64,000 nucleotides of DNA from Amyelois transitella (GCF_032362555.1 NC_083532.1:1253001-1317000), one strand, 5' to 3'; shown: positions 56,301-60,213, numbered from the stretch's first letter. Numbers and translations are program-made. Notes: generated by a model not told the origin, from the sequence alone.

Positions 56301-56567
56301 AATACAATGTTTTGATCCACGAGGTCACAAATAATAGCTTTTCGCGTACATAATGCGATTTATAAACATAAATCGCTGCCCTCGACCTTGAAAATAACCC
56401 TCGTAATTAATGAAAAGAAAACCTATGACATATCGTTCCCATTACATAAATGAAGGGCACTTACCGAAATCTATAAACTGCTTGATTGACAACGGCGATG
56501 GATTAAACTGGGAGTAAAAATCTAGCATTTTCGTTACGTTAGTGAAAATGGCCCCTGCTAATCTCAT
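24292..56567 (-). CDS. Pdk: Pyruvate dehydrogenase kinase, mitochondrial (complete, 9 exons)
   Basis: Mitochondrial matrix kinase that phosphorylates and inactivates the E1-alpha subunit of pyruvate dehydrogenase. Exons in coding order: 56567-56465, 32892-32835, 31947-31798, 30940-30756, 27386-27192, 26296-26130, 25650-25536, 25079-24970, 24453-24292; phases join cleanly to 414 residues plus TAG. The start reads [15 protein letters not shown], then [19 protein letters not shown], which separates PDK from the BCKD kinase branch. GHKL ATPase motifs: N-box [17 protein letters not shown] (exon 6), G1 box [10 protein letters not shown] (exon 7), and PLAGYGYGLP spanning exons 7-8. The terminal exon contains LADWSGP, as in PDK tails. 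Exon 5 carries a Gly/Lys insertion ([15 protein letters not shown]) before the conserved GGRHIG. Intron 1 is 23.6 kb and full of transposons. The gene converges on the synthetase gene and diverges from the cyclotransferase gene. Confidence 0.96.
24462..24585 (-). mobile_element. SINE-2 3' part
   Basis: The tRNA head is missing; starts 9 bp from the acceptor of the Pdk terminal exon. Confidence 0.7.
24690..24890 (-). mobile_element. SINE-1 copy, 5'-truncated
   Basis: Breaks off after cttagtcgccttttaccaca; in Pdk intron 8. Confidence 0.7.
25178..25460 (-). mobile_element. SINE-1 copy
   Basis: Has a small duplication (ccctta.tcgctatcctat). It ends beside the (ATG)n run next to Pdk exon 7. Confidence 0.74.
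25473..25533. repeat. (ATG)n microsatellite next to the Pdk exon 7 donor
   Basis: About 20 ATG/ACG trinucleotides; on the coding strand this is (CAT/CGT)n starting 3-5 bases after the GTGAG donor. Confidence 0.9.
25695..25790 (-). mobile_element. RTE-like 3' fragment
   Basis: Reverse copy in Pdk intron 6. An (AT)n run flanks it on both sides, which suggests duplication of the target (AT) tract. Confidence 0.75.
26320..26790. repeat. Locally duplicated AT-rich block around Rep-C
   Basis: The unit attcaattcaaattttatta-gagattaaattaatattt-tattttattactg occurs about three times (26330, 26410, 26750), the third split by Rep-C. Confidence 0.6.
26512..26700 (+). repeat. Rep-C copy
   Basis: Clean copy flanked by ttcaaattttattagagatt repeats in Pdk intron 5. 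Confidence 0.68.
26868..27120 (+). repeat. Rep-A copy
   Basis: Full-length copy in Pdk intron 5. Confidence 0.7.
27396..27475. repeat. Left copy of the 80-bp LINE target-site duplication
   Basis: Matches 30149-30228 over 80 positions with one difference (ttcatac against ttgatac). It includes the A10 run, the (ATAC)n tract and the first bases of the solo-LTR-like element. Confidence 0.9.
27476..30148 (-). mobile_element. 5'-truncated RNase H-bearing LINE (I/R1-like group)
   Basis: The minus-strand frame is open from the 5' breakpoint near 30148 to the stop at 27788. RT motifs: [60 protein letters not shown] and YADDIVLF. RNase [28 protein letters not shown] and [12 protein letters not shown]. 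The end has [17 protein letters not shown], a typical LINE C-terminal zinc-like motif. The 3' tail is (AAAG)n. It is flanked by an 80-bp direct duplication. The N-terminal endonuclease is missing, so it is a dead copy. Confidence 0.93.
30149..30228. repeat. Right copy of the 80-bp LINE target-site duplication
   Basis: Abuts the 5' truncation point of the LINE and passes straight into the remainder of the solo-LTR-like sequence. Confidence 0.9.
30180..30424 (+). mobile_element. Solo-LTR-like element
   Basis: Starts TGTGGGAAT and ends ATTCCCACA (9-bp terminal inverted repeat, TG...CA ends). It is flanked by TACA on both sides, though inside low-complexity (ATAC)n. AATAAA lies at 30367-30372. 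A TGTCAA/TTGACGT cluster lies at 30257-30314. No internal retroelement genes. It sits in the tail of an RTE-like 3' fragment. A MITE cannot be excluded. Confidence 0.55.
30425..30592 (-). mobile_element. RTE-like 3' fragment
   Basis: Reverse copy reaching into the ORF (caagctcggcggtttcgggt). Its ATAC tail hosts the solo-LTR-like insertion. Confidence 0.78.
31025..31128 (-). mobile_element. SINE-1 3' fragment
   Basis: From atacatacataaatatggtc to gttctgctatttggctttat, directly before the Pdk exon-3-derived array. Confidence 0.68.
31129..31519. repeat. Tandem array derived from the end of Pdk exon 3
   Basis: 31261-31319 matches 31791-31849 (exon 3 end plus donor) with about two differences. 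Around it are three copies of ctccatcttctcaaact-type sequence and three of cacatctctttcattctctt, giving degenerate units near 120 bp. The array was continuous with exon 3 before a SINE-1 insertion. Confidence 0.75.
31520..31780 (-). mobile_element. SINE-1 copy with 9-bp target duplication (reference copy)
   Basis: SINE-1 defined here: about 260 bp, 5' end GCCGTGTGGTTCCCGGCAC, 3' end CTACCCCGCAAGGGATATAG, ACGTGATTATATG and (TATG)n. No coding capacity. This copy is flanked by CAATACTCA on both sides and has separated a tandem array from Pdk exon 3. Confidence 0.8.
32060..32265 (+). mobile_element. SINE-1 pieces, rearranged
   Basis: A 3' end in plus orientation (to 32155) is followed by an internal piece in minus orientation (ttgctagcccatcgccttca). 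Confidence 0.62.
32466..32600 (+). mobile_element. SINE-2 5' part
   Basis: tRNA-like head (ggcctctgtggcgcgggggt) with an intact B box. The tail is lost and a Rep-B copy follows. Confidence 0.7.
32612..32806 (+). repeat. Rep-B copy, 5'-truncated
   Basis: Runs from agtaatttctagttaaaaga to gacaattttatatataag. Confidence 0.68.
33222..33490 (-). mobile_element. SINE-1 copy, near full length
   Basis: Clean copy in Pdk intron 1, ending ccgggaaccacacggcac. Confidence 0.78.
33540..33800 (+). repeat. Dispersed-repeat fragment (Rep-F)
   Basis: taccacttcaagggttatct to cgggcaaagcctagtctaa. The centre (aaggtacctttcgtcccg, ggtggcgctaaattcgt) recurs at 41790-41920. Confidence 0.5.
33845..34085 (+). mobile_element. 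SINE-1 copy
   Basis: Diverged 5' end (accgtgttgttcgcggcacc); its 3' end runs into a long (TA)n/(GTATA)n tract. Confidence 0.72.
34083..34208. repeat. (TA)n / TATGTGTATA tract
   Basis: About 125 bp of TA dinucleotides with interspersed GT, directly after a SINE-1 tail. Confidence 0.9.
34424..34626 (-). mobile_element. SINE-1 copy with internal deletion
   Basis: The atccatgggaaagagatgga block is missing. Confidence 0.7.
34627..35144. other. Pdk intron 1, unassigned stretch
   Basis: AT-rich; no ORF, repeat or RNA feature recognised. Confidence 0.4.
35145..35395. mobile_element. Two inward-joined SINE-1 pieces
   Basis: A minus-strand 3' piece (35145-35228) meets a plus-strand 3' half (35240-35395), forming a large inverted repeat. 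Confidence 0.68.
35940..36198 (+). mobile_element. SINE-1 copy
   Basis: Near full length with several substitutions. Confidence 0.74.
36199..36599. other. Pdk intron 1, unassigned stretch
   Basis: Contains a GC-richer patch (36405-36500) that matches no family here; nothing else supported. Confidence 0.35.
36600..36698 (-). mobile_element. SINE-2 3' part
   Basis: TTTA tail plus aattacactgattgagttag to tacgagatactaacta. Confidence 0.7.
36780..36985 (+). mobile_element. Old SINE-1 relative
   Basis: Keeps gtgccgac, aaggcgatgaacttgcgacc, tgtcaacaatggctccaacc and cccgtaagagataaagacatg. Strongly diverged, or a sister subfamily. Confidence 0.5.
36986..37691. other. Pdk intron 1, unassigned stretch
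   Basis: The 64-codon frame at 37195-37389 begins in a Rep-E-like tract (gcaccgattttgatacggtt) and is not a credible gene. Confidence 0.4.
37692..37805 (+). repeat. Rep-D end fragment
   Basis: cagtcccggttgcatcctca, ctctggagaggagcccc and attgggtgagtcagg. A sister piece lies at 19640-19750. Confidence 0.55.
37848..38102 (+). mobile_element. SINE-1 copy, near full length
   Basis: Clean copy from gtgccgtgtggttcccggca to tagacgtgaccatatgta. Confidence 0.78.
38178..38435 (+). mobile_element. SINE-1 copy, near full length
   Basis: Same orientation as the copy 75 bp to its left, but diverged differently, so probably an independent insertion. Confidence 0.76.
38436..38737. other. Pdk intron 1, unassigned stretch
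   Basis: Short ATAC/TA tract near 38532-38565; the rest is unassigned. Confidence 0.35.
38738..38990 (+). mobile_element. SINE-2: tRNA-derived SINE (reference copy)
   Basis: SINE-2 defined here: the head GGCCTCTGTGGCGCAGCGGC is a pol III A box and GGGTTCGAATCCCGG a B box, as in a tRNA. The body contains ttatctatataagtatttat, and the 3' end is ctcaatctgtgtaatttgtc followed by a (TTTA)n tail. It is not a functional tRNA: there is no acceptor pairing or CCA context. Confidence 0.82.
39285..39590 (+). repeat. Rep-D dispersed repeat
   Basis: Contains ggaagatcttccgccaggct, ttcgactcgaccgccacc and gtttttacacgaaacgac. The reverse copy is at 53075-53405; parts occur at 45000-45090, 37695-37800 and 19640-19750. 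Confidence 0.6.
39680..39918 (-). repeat. Rep-B copy, full length
   Basis: Joined end to end with the RTE-like LINE fragment. Confidence 0.7.
39920..40315 (+). mobile_element. 3' end of an RTE-like LINE with ORF C-terminus
   Basis: An ORF fragment (to 40235) reads [20 protein letters not shown], then [12 protein letters not shown], the usual C-terminal block of RTE-type endonuclease-reverse transcriptases. The 3'UTR follows, with CTACCCCTCCGGGAAAGAGG and CGTGATTTTATG, then a (TATG)n-like tail. This is the longest copy in the window and the reference for the shorter fragments. Confidence 0.82.
40555..40808 (-). mobile_element. SINE-1 copy
   Basis: Carries a small local duplication (cttagtcgcccttagtcgcc). 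Confidence 0.74.
40870..41080 (-). mobile_element. SINE-1 copy, 5'-truncated
   Basis: Breaks off after gagaggtcctattctttc. Confidence 0.72.
41081..41524. other. Pdk intron 1, unassigned stretch
   Basis: AT-rich, without recognised features up to the hairpin at 41525. Confidence 0.4.
41525..41596. other. Near-perfect hairpin, 28-bp arms
   Basis: Arms 41525-41552 and 41569-41596 pair with a single mismatch around a 16-nt loop. Not part of any repeat family recognised here. Confidence 0.85.
41790..41922 (+). repeat. Rep-F fragment
   Basis: gtgtgtggtgaaggacatag to ggtggcgctaaattcgtcgc, ended by a SINE-2 insertion. Confidence 0.5.
41924..42178 (+). mobile_element. SINE-2 copy, full length
   Basis: Inserted at the end of a fragment of another dispersed repeat (gtggcgctaaattcgtcgct). 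Confidence 0.8.
42179..42654. other. Pdk intron 1, unassigned stretch
   Basis: AT-rich with a short (ATG)n run near 42477; no gene or named repeat. Confidence 0.4.
42655..42860 (+). mobile_element. SINE-1 copy, 5'-truncated
   Basis: Its TATG tail is followed within 30 bp by the 5' truncation of the Jockey-type LINE. Confidence 0.7.
42885..44630 (+). pseudogene. 5'-truncated, frameshifted Jockey-type LINE
   Basis: RT begins mid-domain ([17 protein letters not shown]) and shows [18 protein letters not shown] and [14 protein letters not shown]. It then loses frame at about 43345-43365, where the FADD box continues in the next frame ([11 protein letters not shown]). The second frame runs to a stop at 44221-44223. 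The 3'UTR contains an (AT)n run and a tract shared with short dispersed repeats, ending in a TTTGAA-rich tail. No endonuclease or ORF1 is present. Confidence 0.88.
44828..45000 (-). mobile_element. SINE-1 copy with deletions
   Basis: ATAC tail of about 5 units. Missing the tcttgaaaagactgaa and gttgctag pieces. Confidence 0.7.
45000..45250 (+). repeat. Rep-D copy, diverged
   Basis: gagatcttccgccaagttag and ctggggaaccgcacgacaga match 39340-39390; the 3' half is not shared. Confidence 0.5.
45251..45704. other. Pdk intron 1, unassigned stretch
   Basis: No supported feature; a 65-codon minus frame here runs through repeat ends. Confidence 0.4.
45705..45940 (+). mobile_element. SINE-1 copy
   Basis: Lacks the first 40 bp; otherwise recognisable to tagacgtgattacatg. 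Confidence 0.7.
46150..46373 (+). repeat. Rep-A copy, left half, interrupted by the LTR element
   Basis: Resumes at 52835-52898 (gagattagcgcattcaaaca to attagtatagat). Confidence 0.75.
46374..46490 (+). repeat. 5' LTR (117 bp)
   Basis: Begins TGTAGTGTAGCCC and ends CCTATATTAGA. Contains AATAAA (caataaatcag). By eye I found no difference from the 3' copy. Confidence 0.92.
46491..46506 (+). other. Probable primer-binding site of the LTR element
   Basis: TGGCGACCCTTGCC directly abuts the 5' LTR. TGG pairs with the CCA end of a tRNA, and TGGCGACC matches the end of an Arg tRNA (GGUCGCCA), the primer of mdg1/412. Pairing beyond eight bases is unclear. Confidence 0.55.
46600..46707 (+). CDS. Short leader ORF of the LTR element
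   Basis: 35 codons starting [20 protein letters not shown]; the first half would form an amphipathic helix. It overlaps the start of the next ORF at 46688 in another frame. It also contains TTG|GTAAAT, a possible splice donor. It may act only as a translated uORF. Confidence 0.4.
   Translation: MHLEEYNNKIREAITTLLLHGGNLVNFTKNGCISI
46688..46972 (+). CDS. Small membrane-type ORF upstream of gag
   Basis: 94 residues. It opens MGASQSNK, an N-myristoylation-type start (Gly2, Ser near position 6). A hydrophobic span at about residues 34-55 ([20 protein letters not shown]) should cross a membrane once. A basic C-terminal tail follows (RIFKNWQ, then RRQQDRG). No retroviral domain was recognised. It precedes gag by about 500 nt. 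Short ORFs ahead of gag are, as I recall, known in 412-type elements, but no function is known to me. Confidence 0.7.
   Translation: MGASQSNKNEDVVIAQVASGGSNTTQFEKYMNTNNIILVLLLVLVATGGLIFIYRIFKNWQGFVIRQEVRDAILTRYSSIIRRQQDRGDPVFQA
46973..47474 (+). other. Leader spacer between the small ORF and gag
   Basis: About 500 nt of AT-rich sequence with no long ORF. Gag may be reached by splicing, reinitiation or internal entry. A donor-like ATG|GTACGT lies near 47427 and an acceptor-like pyrimidine run just before the gag ATG. Confidence 0.4.
47475..48710 (+). CDS. gag: Gag polyprotein of the LTR element
   Basis: 411 residues. The first 90 are charged and helical ([20 protein letters not shown]). The centre (about 115-290) fits a retrotransposon capsid, with [16 protein letters not shown] and [14 protein letters not shown]. 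The C-terminus is rich in Arg, Gly, Asn and Gln ([10 protein letters not shown] to [10 protein letters not shown]) and lacks a CCHC zinc knuckle, so RNA binding is probably by RGG-like sequence. It stops at 48708-48710, overlapping the open pol frame by 17 nt. Confidence 0.85.
   Translation: MERELLKCLEDIIQIKKYLIKKGKSRYKGNVIKNKLSESDLILKRCDSIVKVLCQEKGLSSKTVDSINSITTEIRSVYDNIKLLCSTPKEEISSDSDSNYSETAEFLDSKMEFDLKTACEFISVMNSNENNTKNMIDSIEMYAEMLSNPGKQILIKFVLKSRLTENAKLRMQKEYSSVSDLVKDLRKFLLSKKSFTSIHSRLQNVTQGWRTIDQYGAEIEKLFSDLTISQAEGNSEKYAVLKPLNEKLAVKRFSDGLRDSRLSTIITARNYEHLKDAIQAAKDEEVAATSSTTASAGIMQISRRGRGMYPQYTRMQHGRFQHSRYQHNNVRNFRQGNQFRGSQNTSFNNFNRGHFNNRSGQNRTRYNTRGRGHMKNSSNRGSNHRVFYNEQTNEEVQPETSSTNELKFFRS
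48694..52374 (+). CDS. pol: Pol polyprotein: protease, RT, RNase H, integrase
   Basis: Open from 48694; the first TTG-type start is 48721. Protease [10 protein letters not shown] lies near the start. RT shows [30 protein letters not shown] and the catalytic box YLDDLVIF. RNase H has [13 protein letters not shown] and [11 protein letters not shown]. Integrase has an HHCC zinc site ([16 protein letters not shown]), then the DDE core ([13 protein letters not shown], and the Glu in GAIEISHK). The C-terminal region holds a short basic GPF/Y-type segment ([13 protein letters not shown]). It lies in the +1 frame relative to gag. Confidence 0.95.
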   Translation, partial: SFFDLKHNILTLDGKTKFLSFYVNRKLHFYLVDSGASLSVIKRDSLPINVTLNKDDTIVNGIGGQIRSAGYIYLNLEHNSDHSRIVFNHKFYVFDSIPLQADGILGLDFLCYYGSNINLSSNVVTVSQNGMECCLPLYDSIDYSREVLLIPARSESFHHVYVSSSSDKDYVVYPKQLAENLFMAGSIVRVTNNRIPIKILNTNEHQIELPTFQPELHLLSDYDTYKFESCSRNSERAKRLLDLINLKNLNTEERDSIQLLCSKYADIFFLPGDKLSSANVNEQSITLKPNTTPVYVKQYRLPQSLKKEIDNQIKNMLDNDIIEESRSEWSSPIMLVPKKSDGKDKKWRFVVDYRKLNNCIVDDKFPLPNITDILDSLAGSIYFTHLDLYQGYFQISLDKDSRNCTSFTTSTGKYHMKKLPMGLKTSPSVFSRVMSIAMSGLNYEKCFIYLDDLVIFGRNLEIHNRNLTDVFERLRKINLKLNPQKCVFLKKEILYLGHLVSEKGVLPDPAKIEVVKNYPKPTNTDEIKRFVAFCNYYRKFIKKFAEITAPLNKLTRKNEVFKWTEECTVAFEKLKEKLSSPPVLDFPDFSEGNEFILQTDASGIAVGAVLCNKNMKPIAYASRPLNKAELNYPTIQKELLAIVWAIKYFRPYLYNRNFTILTDHRPLVYLFSMKDPSSRLLKFRLLLEEYDFKINYIKGKDNSVADALSRVYITSDTLKSMNEDIIMVLTRRQRKNLEESSESSILSNPTDERSDQPRVVELFKIPNDYMELTFIEKKDLDKLRSKNNVDLEKECFIYCKIKNTIYINIDFRAHFTRAEFVTKLMEFCKIIKVKELCIVKNNEIKTFINDLLQEINNRTNWTGPRFYIIKSVKRIENDEDKQYILHDFHLLPTSGHAGIRRMTNNIKRLFFWPGLDKDIKDFVNKCSKCQKMKHCRYTKAPMEITTTASNAFEKIYLDLCGPLERDSDDNRYILTIQCELTKFVEAYPLKNKETVSIAHAFVNNFILRFGIPDTIATDRGTEFVSSTMEQVCNLLGIEKLTSTAYHHESLGAIEISHKSLGAFLRIHCDDQKDTWSQWLPFWCYSYNNTVHTETNYTPFELVFGKPSKIPCRVRNNNNIEPLYNPENYPLHLKHRLQVSLQDARKNLIYSKEKRKCLYDKTLNDVSYNTGDLILIKNEVGKKLDCKFFGPFTVIEDLGCNVKIAKDDNKVDVVHKNRTKRFIMSYQ
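52375..52717 (+). other. LTR element 3' untranslated region
   Basis: AT-rich sequence with an A20-type run at about 52446 between the pol stop and the 3' LTR. No env-like ORF. Confidence 0.6.
52718..52834 (+). repeat. 3' LTR (117 bp)
   Basis: Same length and apparently the same sequence as 46374-46490. TCCT and the resumed host repeat (gagattagcgc) follow. No clear purine tract precedes it. Confidence 0.92.
52835..53035 (+). repeat. Rep-A right half plus a second, internally deleted Rep-A
   Basis: The first part completes the copy split by the LTR element. The second runs 52923-53032, jumping from ccctcaagg to aacaaacaaactc. Confidence 0.7.
53075..53405 (-). repeat. Rep-D copy
   Basis: Carries ctggcggaagatcttccctt, gtcgcttcgtgtaaaacctg and ctctccagagtggtgaggat in reverse orientation. 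Confidence 0.6.
53535..53667 (-). mobile_element. SINE-1 5' half
   Basis: From caataggttgctagctcatc to ccgggaaccacacggcacca; the 3' end is absent. Confidence 0.68.
53938..54145. mobile_element. Two opposed SINE-1 3' pieces
   Basis: A minus piece (53938-54055) and a plus piece (54058-54145) meet tail-outwards, giving an inverted repeat of about 80 bp. Confidence 0.68.
54617..54730 (+). mobile_element. SINE-1 3' half
   Basis: From attctatcattaagccaaat to a (TATG)3 tail. Confidence 0.7.
54728..54905 (+). repeat. Rep-B copy, 5'-truncated
   Basis: tgatttctagttaaataaaa to gacacgataattttatatat. Confidence 0.66.
54957..55035 (+). repeat. Rep-A 5' fragment
   Basis: gctagctgtgcccgcgactt to ggatgaataattttat. 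Confidence 0.65.
55040..55183 (-). mobile_element. SINE-2 5' part
   Basis: B box ggattcgaacccgggacct and A box region gcgccacagaggccgt kept; the tail is gone. Confidence 0.72.
55184..56464. other. Pdk intron 1, promoter-proximal part
   Basis: Mostly single-copy AT-rich DNA with the 55563 hairpin and few transposon remnants, unlike the rest of the intron. Confidence 0.45.
55563..55622. other. Near-perfect hairpin, 27-bp arms
   Basis: 55569-55589 and 55596-55616 are perfect reverse complements around a 6-nt loop; six more base positions outside pair with one mismatch. Confidence 0.88.
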
Positions 56568-56770
56568 TTTGAATGATTTAACACAAACTCAACAAACAAA
56601 TTAACCAGTTCCTTTTTCTAAAAGACGTCACAGTGTATTCACAGTCACTAGAGAAAAGAACACATGTTCGCGATAATAATTATAGGTAAAAATATAATTT
56701 TGAAATAGACCGGCACAATCTTCTCGTTCAACACGCGATTTATAACTGGCTAGTGATGTATTCCAAACCC
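56568..56770 (-). promoter_or_regulatory. Pdk: Pdk 5'UTR and probable promoter region
   Basis: The sequence upstream of the Pdk ATG has no repeat content and carries a CRE-like gacgtca at 56624-56630. No TATA box could be fixed. Only its position supports a promoter call. Confidence 0.35.
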
Positions 56771-57344
56771 TTTTTTATCAGTCGGTTCGATGAAGTGGGA
56801 AAATAAAAAATTTAAGGAAAATGGGAAAATCAATTTTGAGAATGAGATGGGAATGTGAATTATTTATTTCGGTCAGTAACAACGACACCTTTGCGATAAG
56901 TTAACTTATGTATATATTTAATAGTTTTAAACATTTAGCACATTGACTCAATATTGTACAATTTGTTTAAGAAACAGTAAAAATTCATTTACTTCACACA
57001 ATTTTATAAATGTAATTATATTTTGTGAGGTAAGAAATGAATGAAAATATTTTTGGACACCGGGAATTCCCATTCCCACGAAATTCTTCCAGGTTTTGTC
57101 TGAACATCACTATTGTAGATATTGCAGTATTGCCATTAAAAATATTTATAATGACCACACAATAGTGTGCCGACGACATTGTGTAGTGCTTTTTATGGTG
57201 GGTCTCCAGGTTTTGATGCGCGCTCATAAAAGGCTGCAGCGGTGAAAAAATTAAATAAACGTAGATGAATACTTAGACTTAAAACTGCCTACACTTGTCG
57301 CCTCGCCAAGAATTTAATTCACTATCCATATTAAAAAAAAGTAA
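56771..57344. other. Interval between divergent Pdk and cyclotransferase starts
   Basis: No ORF with family features; no repeat family recognised. Confidence 0.4.
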
Positions 57345-57392
57345 ACGTTTGACTTGACGTTGACGTAGACTTGACATCATTTTGACGTTGGT
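57345..57392 (+). promoter_or_regulatory. TGACGT/TGACTT motif cluster before the cyclotransferase gene
   Basis: The stretch holds five TTGAC(G/T/A) elements in 45 bp, about 115 bp before the candidate ATG at 57505. The same motif class recurs before the next two genes. The promoter role is inferred from position. Confidence 0.45.
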
Positions 57393-57504
57393 TTGGTTGT
57401 TGACTAGACATTTGATAGCTTCGATTCGAGGCGGTGTTTTCAAAAATAGTAAGATTTTGAAAAAAATTATACACCACATATCTTCATAACAAAACTTAAA
57501 CTTA

Positions 57505-57576
57505 ATGAGTTATTTTTCAGCATTAGTATTGCATATTACAGCACGGCTCTCTCATCAGTATTTTAAATTCAAGCCC
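57505..57576 (+). CDS. Candidate first coding exon of the cyclotransferase gene
   Basis: ATG at 57505 opens 24 codons beginning MSYFSALVLHITARLSHQY and ending at the strong donor CCC|GTAAGT, phase 0, matching the acceptor at 58187. The peptide is basic, mildly hydrophobic and free of acids, as in a mitochondrial presequence. It could equally be a 5'UTR exon with translation starting at 58188. The splice fit is clear; the coding role is inferred. Confidence 0.5.
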
Positions 57577-59390
57577 GTAAGTTGGTAACTAACCTAAAAA
57601 TTTAATTATCGTTTCTATTAGCACATATGAGATAAATGTTCACACGACATTAAATTTAAAGTTTCTTATCTCAATTATCATAAACAATCATAGGTCAATG
57701 GTTAGTTTAATAGCAGTTGCCAAACCGTTAGACACTTTTTACGTCGTGAAAATTAAATAAAGCCAGTGTAAGTTGTTAATCGAAGTACCATTCATATGCT
57801 AAATGTTTTCCCACAAAATTTAATATTTTCAATCTGCTGATAGTTGGCCTAGATTACAAATGATCTTAAAAGCTGGTCATTTGCAAGACATGTGATCAAT
57901 CCCTTTATTTATTTAACCATACTGTCACAAATTACTAACATCAAAAAGTTAAGTTGTTGTATTTTCGTTTGTATCATAGATATACAAAAATTTTGAAATT
58001 CGGCATAGAGAAGAGACACCAGTACTTCAATTTGGCCATTTATTATTAGAAAAAGAAAGTCTATTCTATCTGTGAAAATAGATAGGTACCTAATTTCATG
58101 GAAATCAGTTTAGTTTTTCGGTTTATTCGTTACAAACATACAAATCTTTCCTCTACATTACATAACGTACATATGCTGTTATTTCAGATGACTCACAAAG
58201 TCTTTGTATATGGAACACTAAAGCGTAATGAACCTAACCATTATTGGCTGACGAAGGAAGAGAACGGTTTGGGCAAGTTCATAACGGAAGGAACCACAAA
58301 AAATAAATACCCATTAATAATTGCAACGAAATATAATATTCCCTTTTTACTGTATAGTCCGGGAAATGGACACTATGTTAAAGGTACCAAATTAATATTA
58401 AAAAAAAAAATATATGTCTAATAAGCTTAGGATACTTTTTTAAGATGATAGGCTGGCACTGGTTACTTTTTGAGTCTCAATTCTATTATAAAACTTACTG
58501 CTGAATATTGCATTTCAATATTAAAGGCTCTGATTATATTAAAAATTTGAAAGTGTGTTTGTTTGTCCGTCTTTCACGTCAAAACCACTGAACTAATCGT
58601 TATGAACTTGCTTCTCGCAGTACCTATGATATTTTTTCTTTAGATACCAAAAAAAATAGGCCATTTTAACATTATTTCCTCGTTTTTAGGTGAAATTTAC
58701 GAAGTAGATGACACGATGCTAAGTAAGTTAGACATATTAGAGGACCATCCGAACTACTACGTTAGAGAAATAGATGACATTCTTGTTACAAAAGGGTGAG
58801 TTTTAAGTTTACTAGTCTTTATTACTAGGGGTACCCTAATTTATTTGGTACGCGTACAAGTAAGTAAAATCTATACTGTTTATTTAAAAGACATCAAAAA
58901 TATGAAACACTGCAGTACAATGGCGGGCTTATCCTTTAGTGGGATTCCCTCCCTTATATCTATTCCTTCCCGAAATTCCAGATGATACGGAAACAACAAT
59001 GATTTATCGGGTGTTCTCTGTATATTGTATACTAACTTGCTTTTGCAACGACAATTTTCTGGTAAAATAGTCAATGTTACCCTTGAAGGTTCCGTTTGTC
59101 TCTATGCTAAATATCACCAAAATCGATTCGGTAGTTTTTGTGTGAAAACCGTACAAATATACATTCAGATTTTTCTTCATGTGTCAAAATTATTTATTTT
59201 CAGGGATAAAAAGGAAACGGTAAAGTGTTGGGTGTATTTCCTCAAGAATTTCAAGCCAGAGTTGGTGACTTGGCCTCAGATGGAGAGTTATTCGTCAAAA
59301 GGAAGCCACGGACTGCCCTACATGGAAAGGTCAAAGAGAGATCCTCAATATAACTACAAAATCGAAATTCTACAAAATAAGTCACCTTGA
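57505..59390 (+). CDS. Gamma-glutamylaminecyclotransferase-like protein (AIG2/GGACT family)
   Basis: Core exons 58188-58383, 58690-58795 and 59204-59390 give 162 residues starting MTHKVFVYGTLKRNEPNHYWL. FVYGTLKR is the AIG2-like signature loop. ILEDHP follows, where family members carry the catalytic glutamate. The product ends in a conserved YNYKIEI-type strand near the tail. The family cleaves gamma-glutamyl amines (for example from transglutaminase cross-links) to 5-oxoproline; the Drosophila relatives are Tina-1 and its neighbours. The ATG at 58188 directly follows an acceptor (atttcag), so an upstream exon is expected. An exon at 57505-57576, in phase and with donor gtaagt, would add 24 residues. 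AATAAA lies at 59422. Confidence 0.88.
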
Positions 59391-59455
59391 CTGTTCAACT
59401 TTTTTTGTCAGTATTTGTATGAATAAAGTTTTATTTTAATTTTTTTTATTTACAG

Positions 59456-59504
59456 TAACAACGAATCTACCGTTGATGATTTGGACGACGTTATTAAAAA
59501 GTGA
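59456..59504 (+). CDS. Possible alternative terminal exon of the cyclotransferase gene
   Basis: A strong acceptor (ttttttttatttacag) is followed by 49 nt. Joined to the donor at 58795 (phase 2), it reads NNESTVDDLDDVIKK and then TGA. The acidic heptad-like peptide and the in-phase stop look coding. It lies just after the AATAAA of the main form. It may instead belong to an unrecognised transcript. Confidence 0.35.
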
Positions 59505-60213
59505 TAAAATATTGGACCTTTTTTATTGTATTGATTGTAGGTAATAAGTTTATTATATAATATCATATATAAAATTGCAGTTCATCTTTATTTGTTCCCA
59601 GTTGTACCATCATTTGTTATGCTGTAAATAAAACGGACTACTTTCGTTTTAAATATAATTTGAGCTATTGCTTGGGGCTTCCAAAAAGTATGTTACTCTT
59701 TAAGATTGTGACAATCATTATTAACATCGATTTAGTATTTTTGTGATTTTTGTCACAAACAAAAATATAAATCTTTTTACGATATAAGTATTAATTAGAA
59801 GGTATGTATGGATATAAATCTTGATTTAAACACCAGTCTTAATCATAGCGAAGAAGGTGGAGCCTAGCCAACACGTACAAAAATACTCCTTTATGATGGC
59901 AGTAGTTTAGTGTCTAAGAATAGCTTATAATAATGTAGACCGCAAATATTTACTAAATAATGTGACCTTGTACCCTTGACCTTAGCCTCTTTTGTGTTAA
60001 CTTTTTAATTGAAGACCCTAATACAAGACGGTTGTAAAAAATGACAAACTTGTATATTTTTTCATTAAATTCACAATATCAAAATAGAGGTCCACCCGAC
60101 TTAAATATCGTAAAAGCTACTAATGTATGACTTTTAATAATCTAGCAGGTATCAGCATATAAGAATTAAAAAAGCCAAGTGTAGATACTACTTAAAAACA
60201 AGGTTTTACTTAC
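59505..60213. other. Interval between cyclotransferase and GPATCH4-like genes
   Basis: AT-rich. An AATAAA near 59626 could end a longer cyclotransferase transcript. No second exon for the minus-strand candidate was found. Confidence 0.4.

Noticed and set aside
57279..57479. Minus-strand 66-codon frame upstream of the cyclotransferase
   Set aside because: Covers the promoter motif cluster, has no recognised domain and no splice context.
58098..58187. N-terminal extension MEISLVFRFIRYKHTNL... of the cyclotransferase
   Set aside because: It lies upstream of a clear acceptor (ttatttcag) and is more likely intron.
59600..59640. Minus-strand exon after acceptor tttatttacag near 59630 as partner of the exon at 60214-60270
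   Set aside because: In the required phase it reads only three codons before a stop (HNK*), too little to support a gene.
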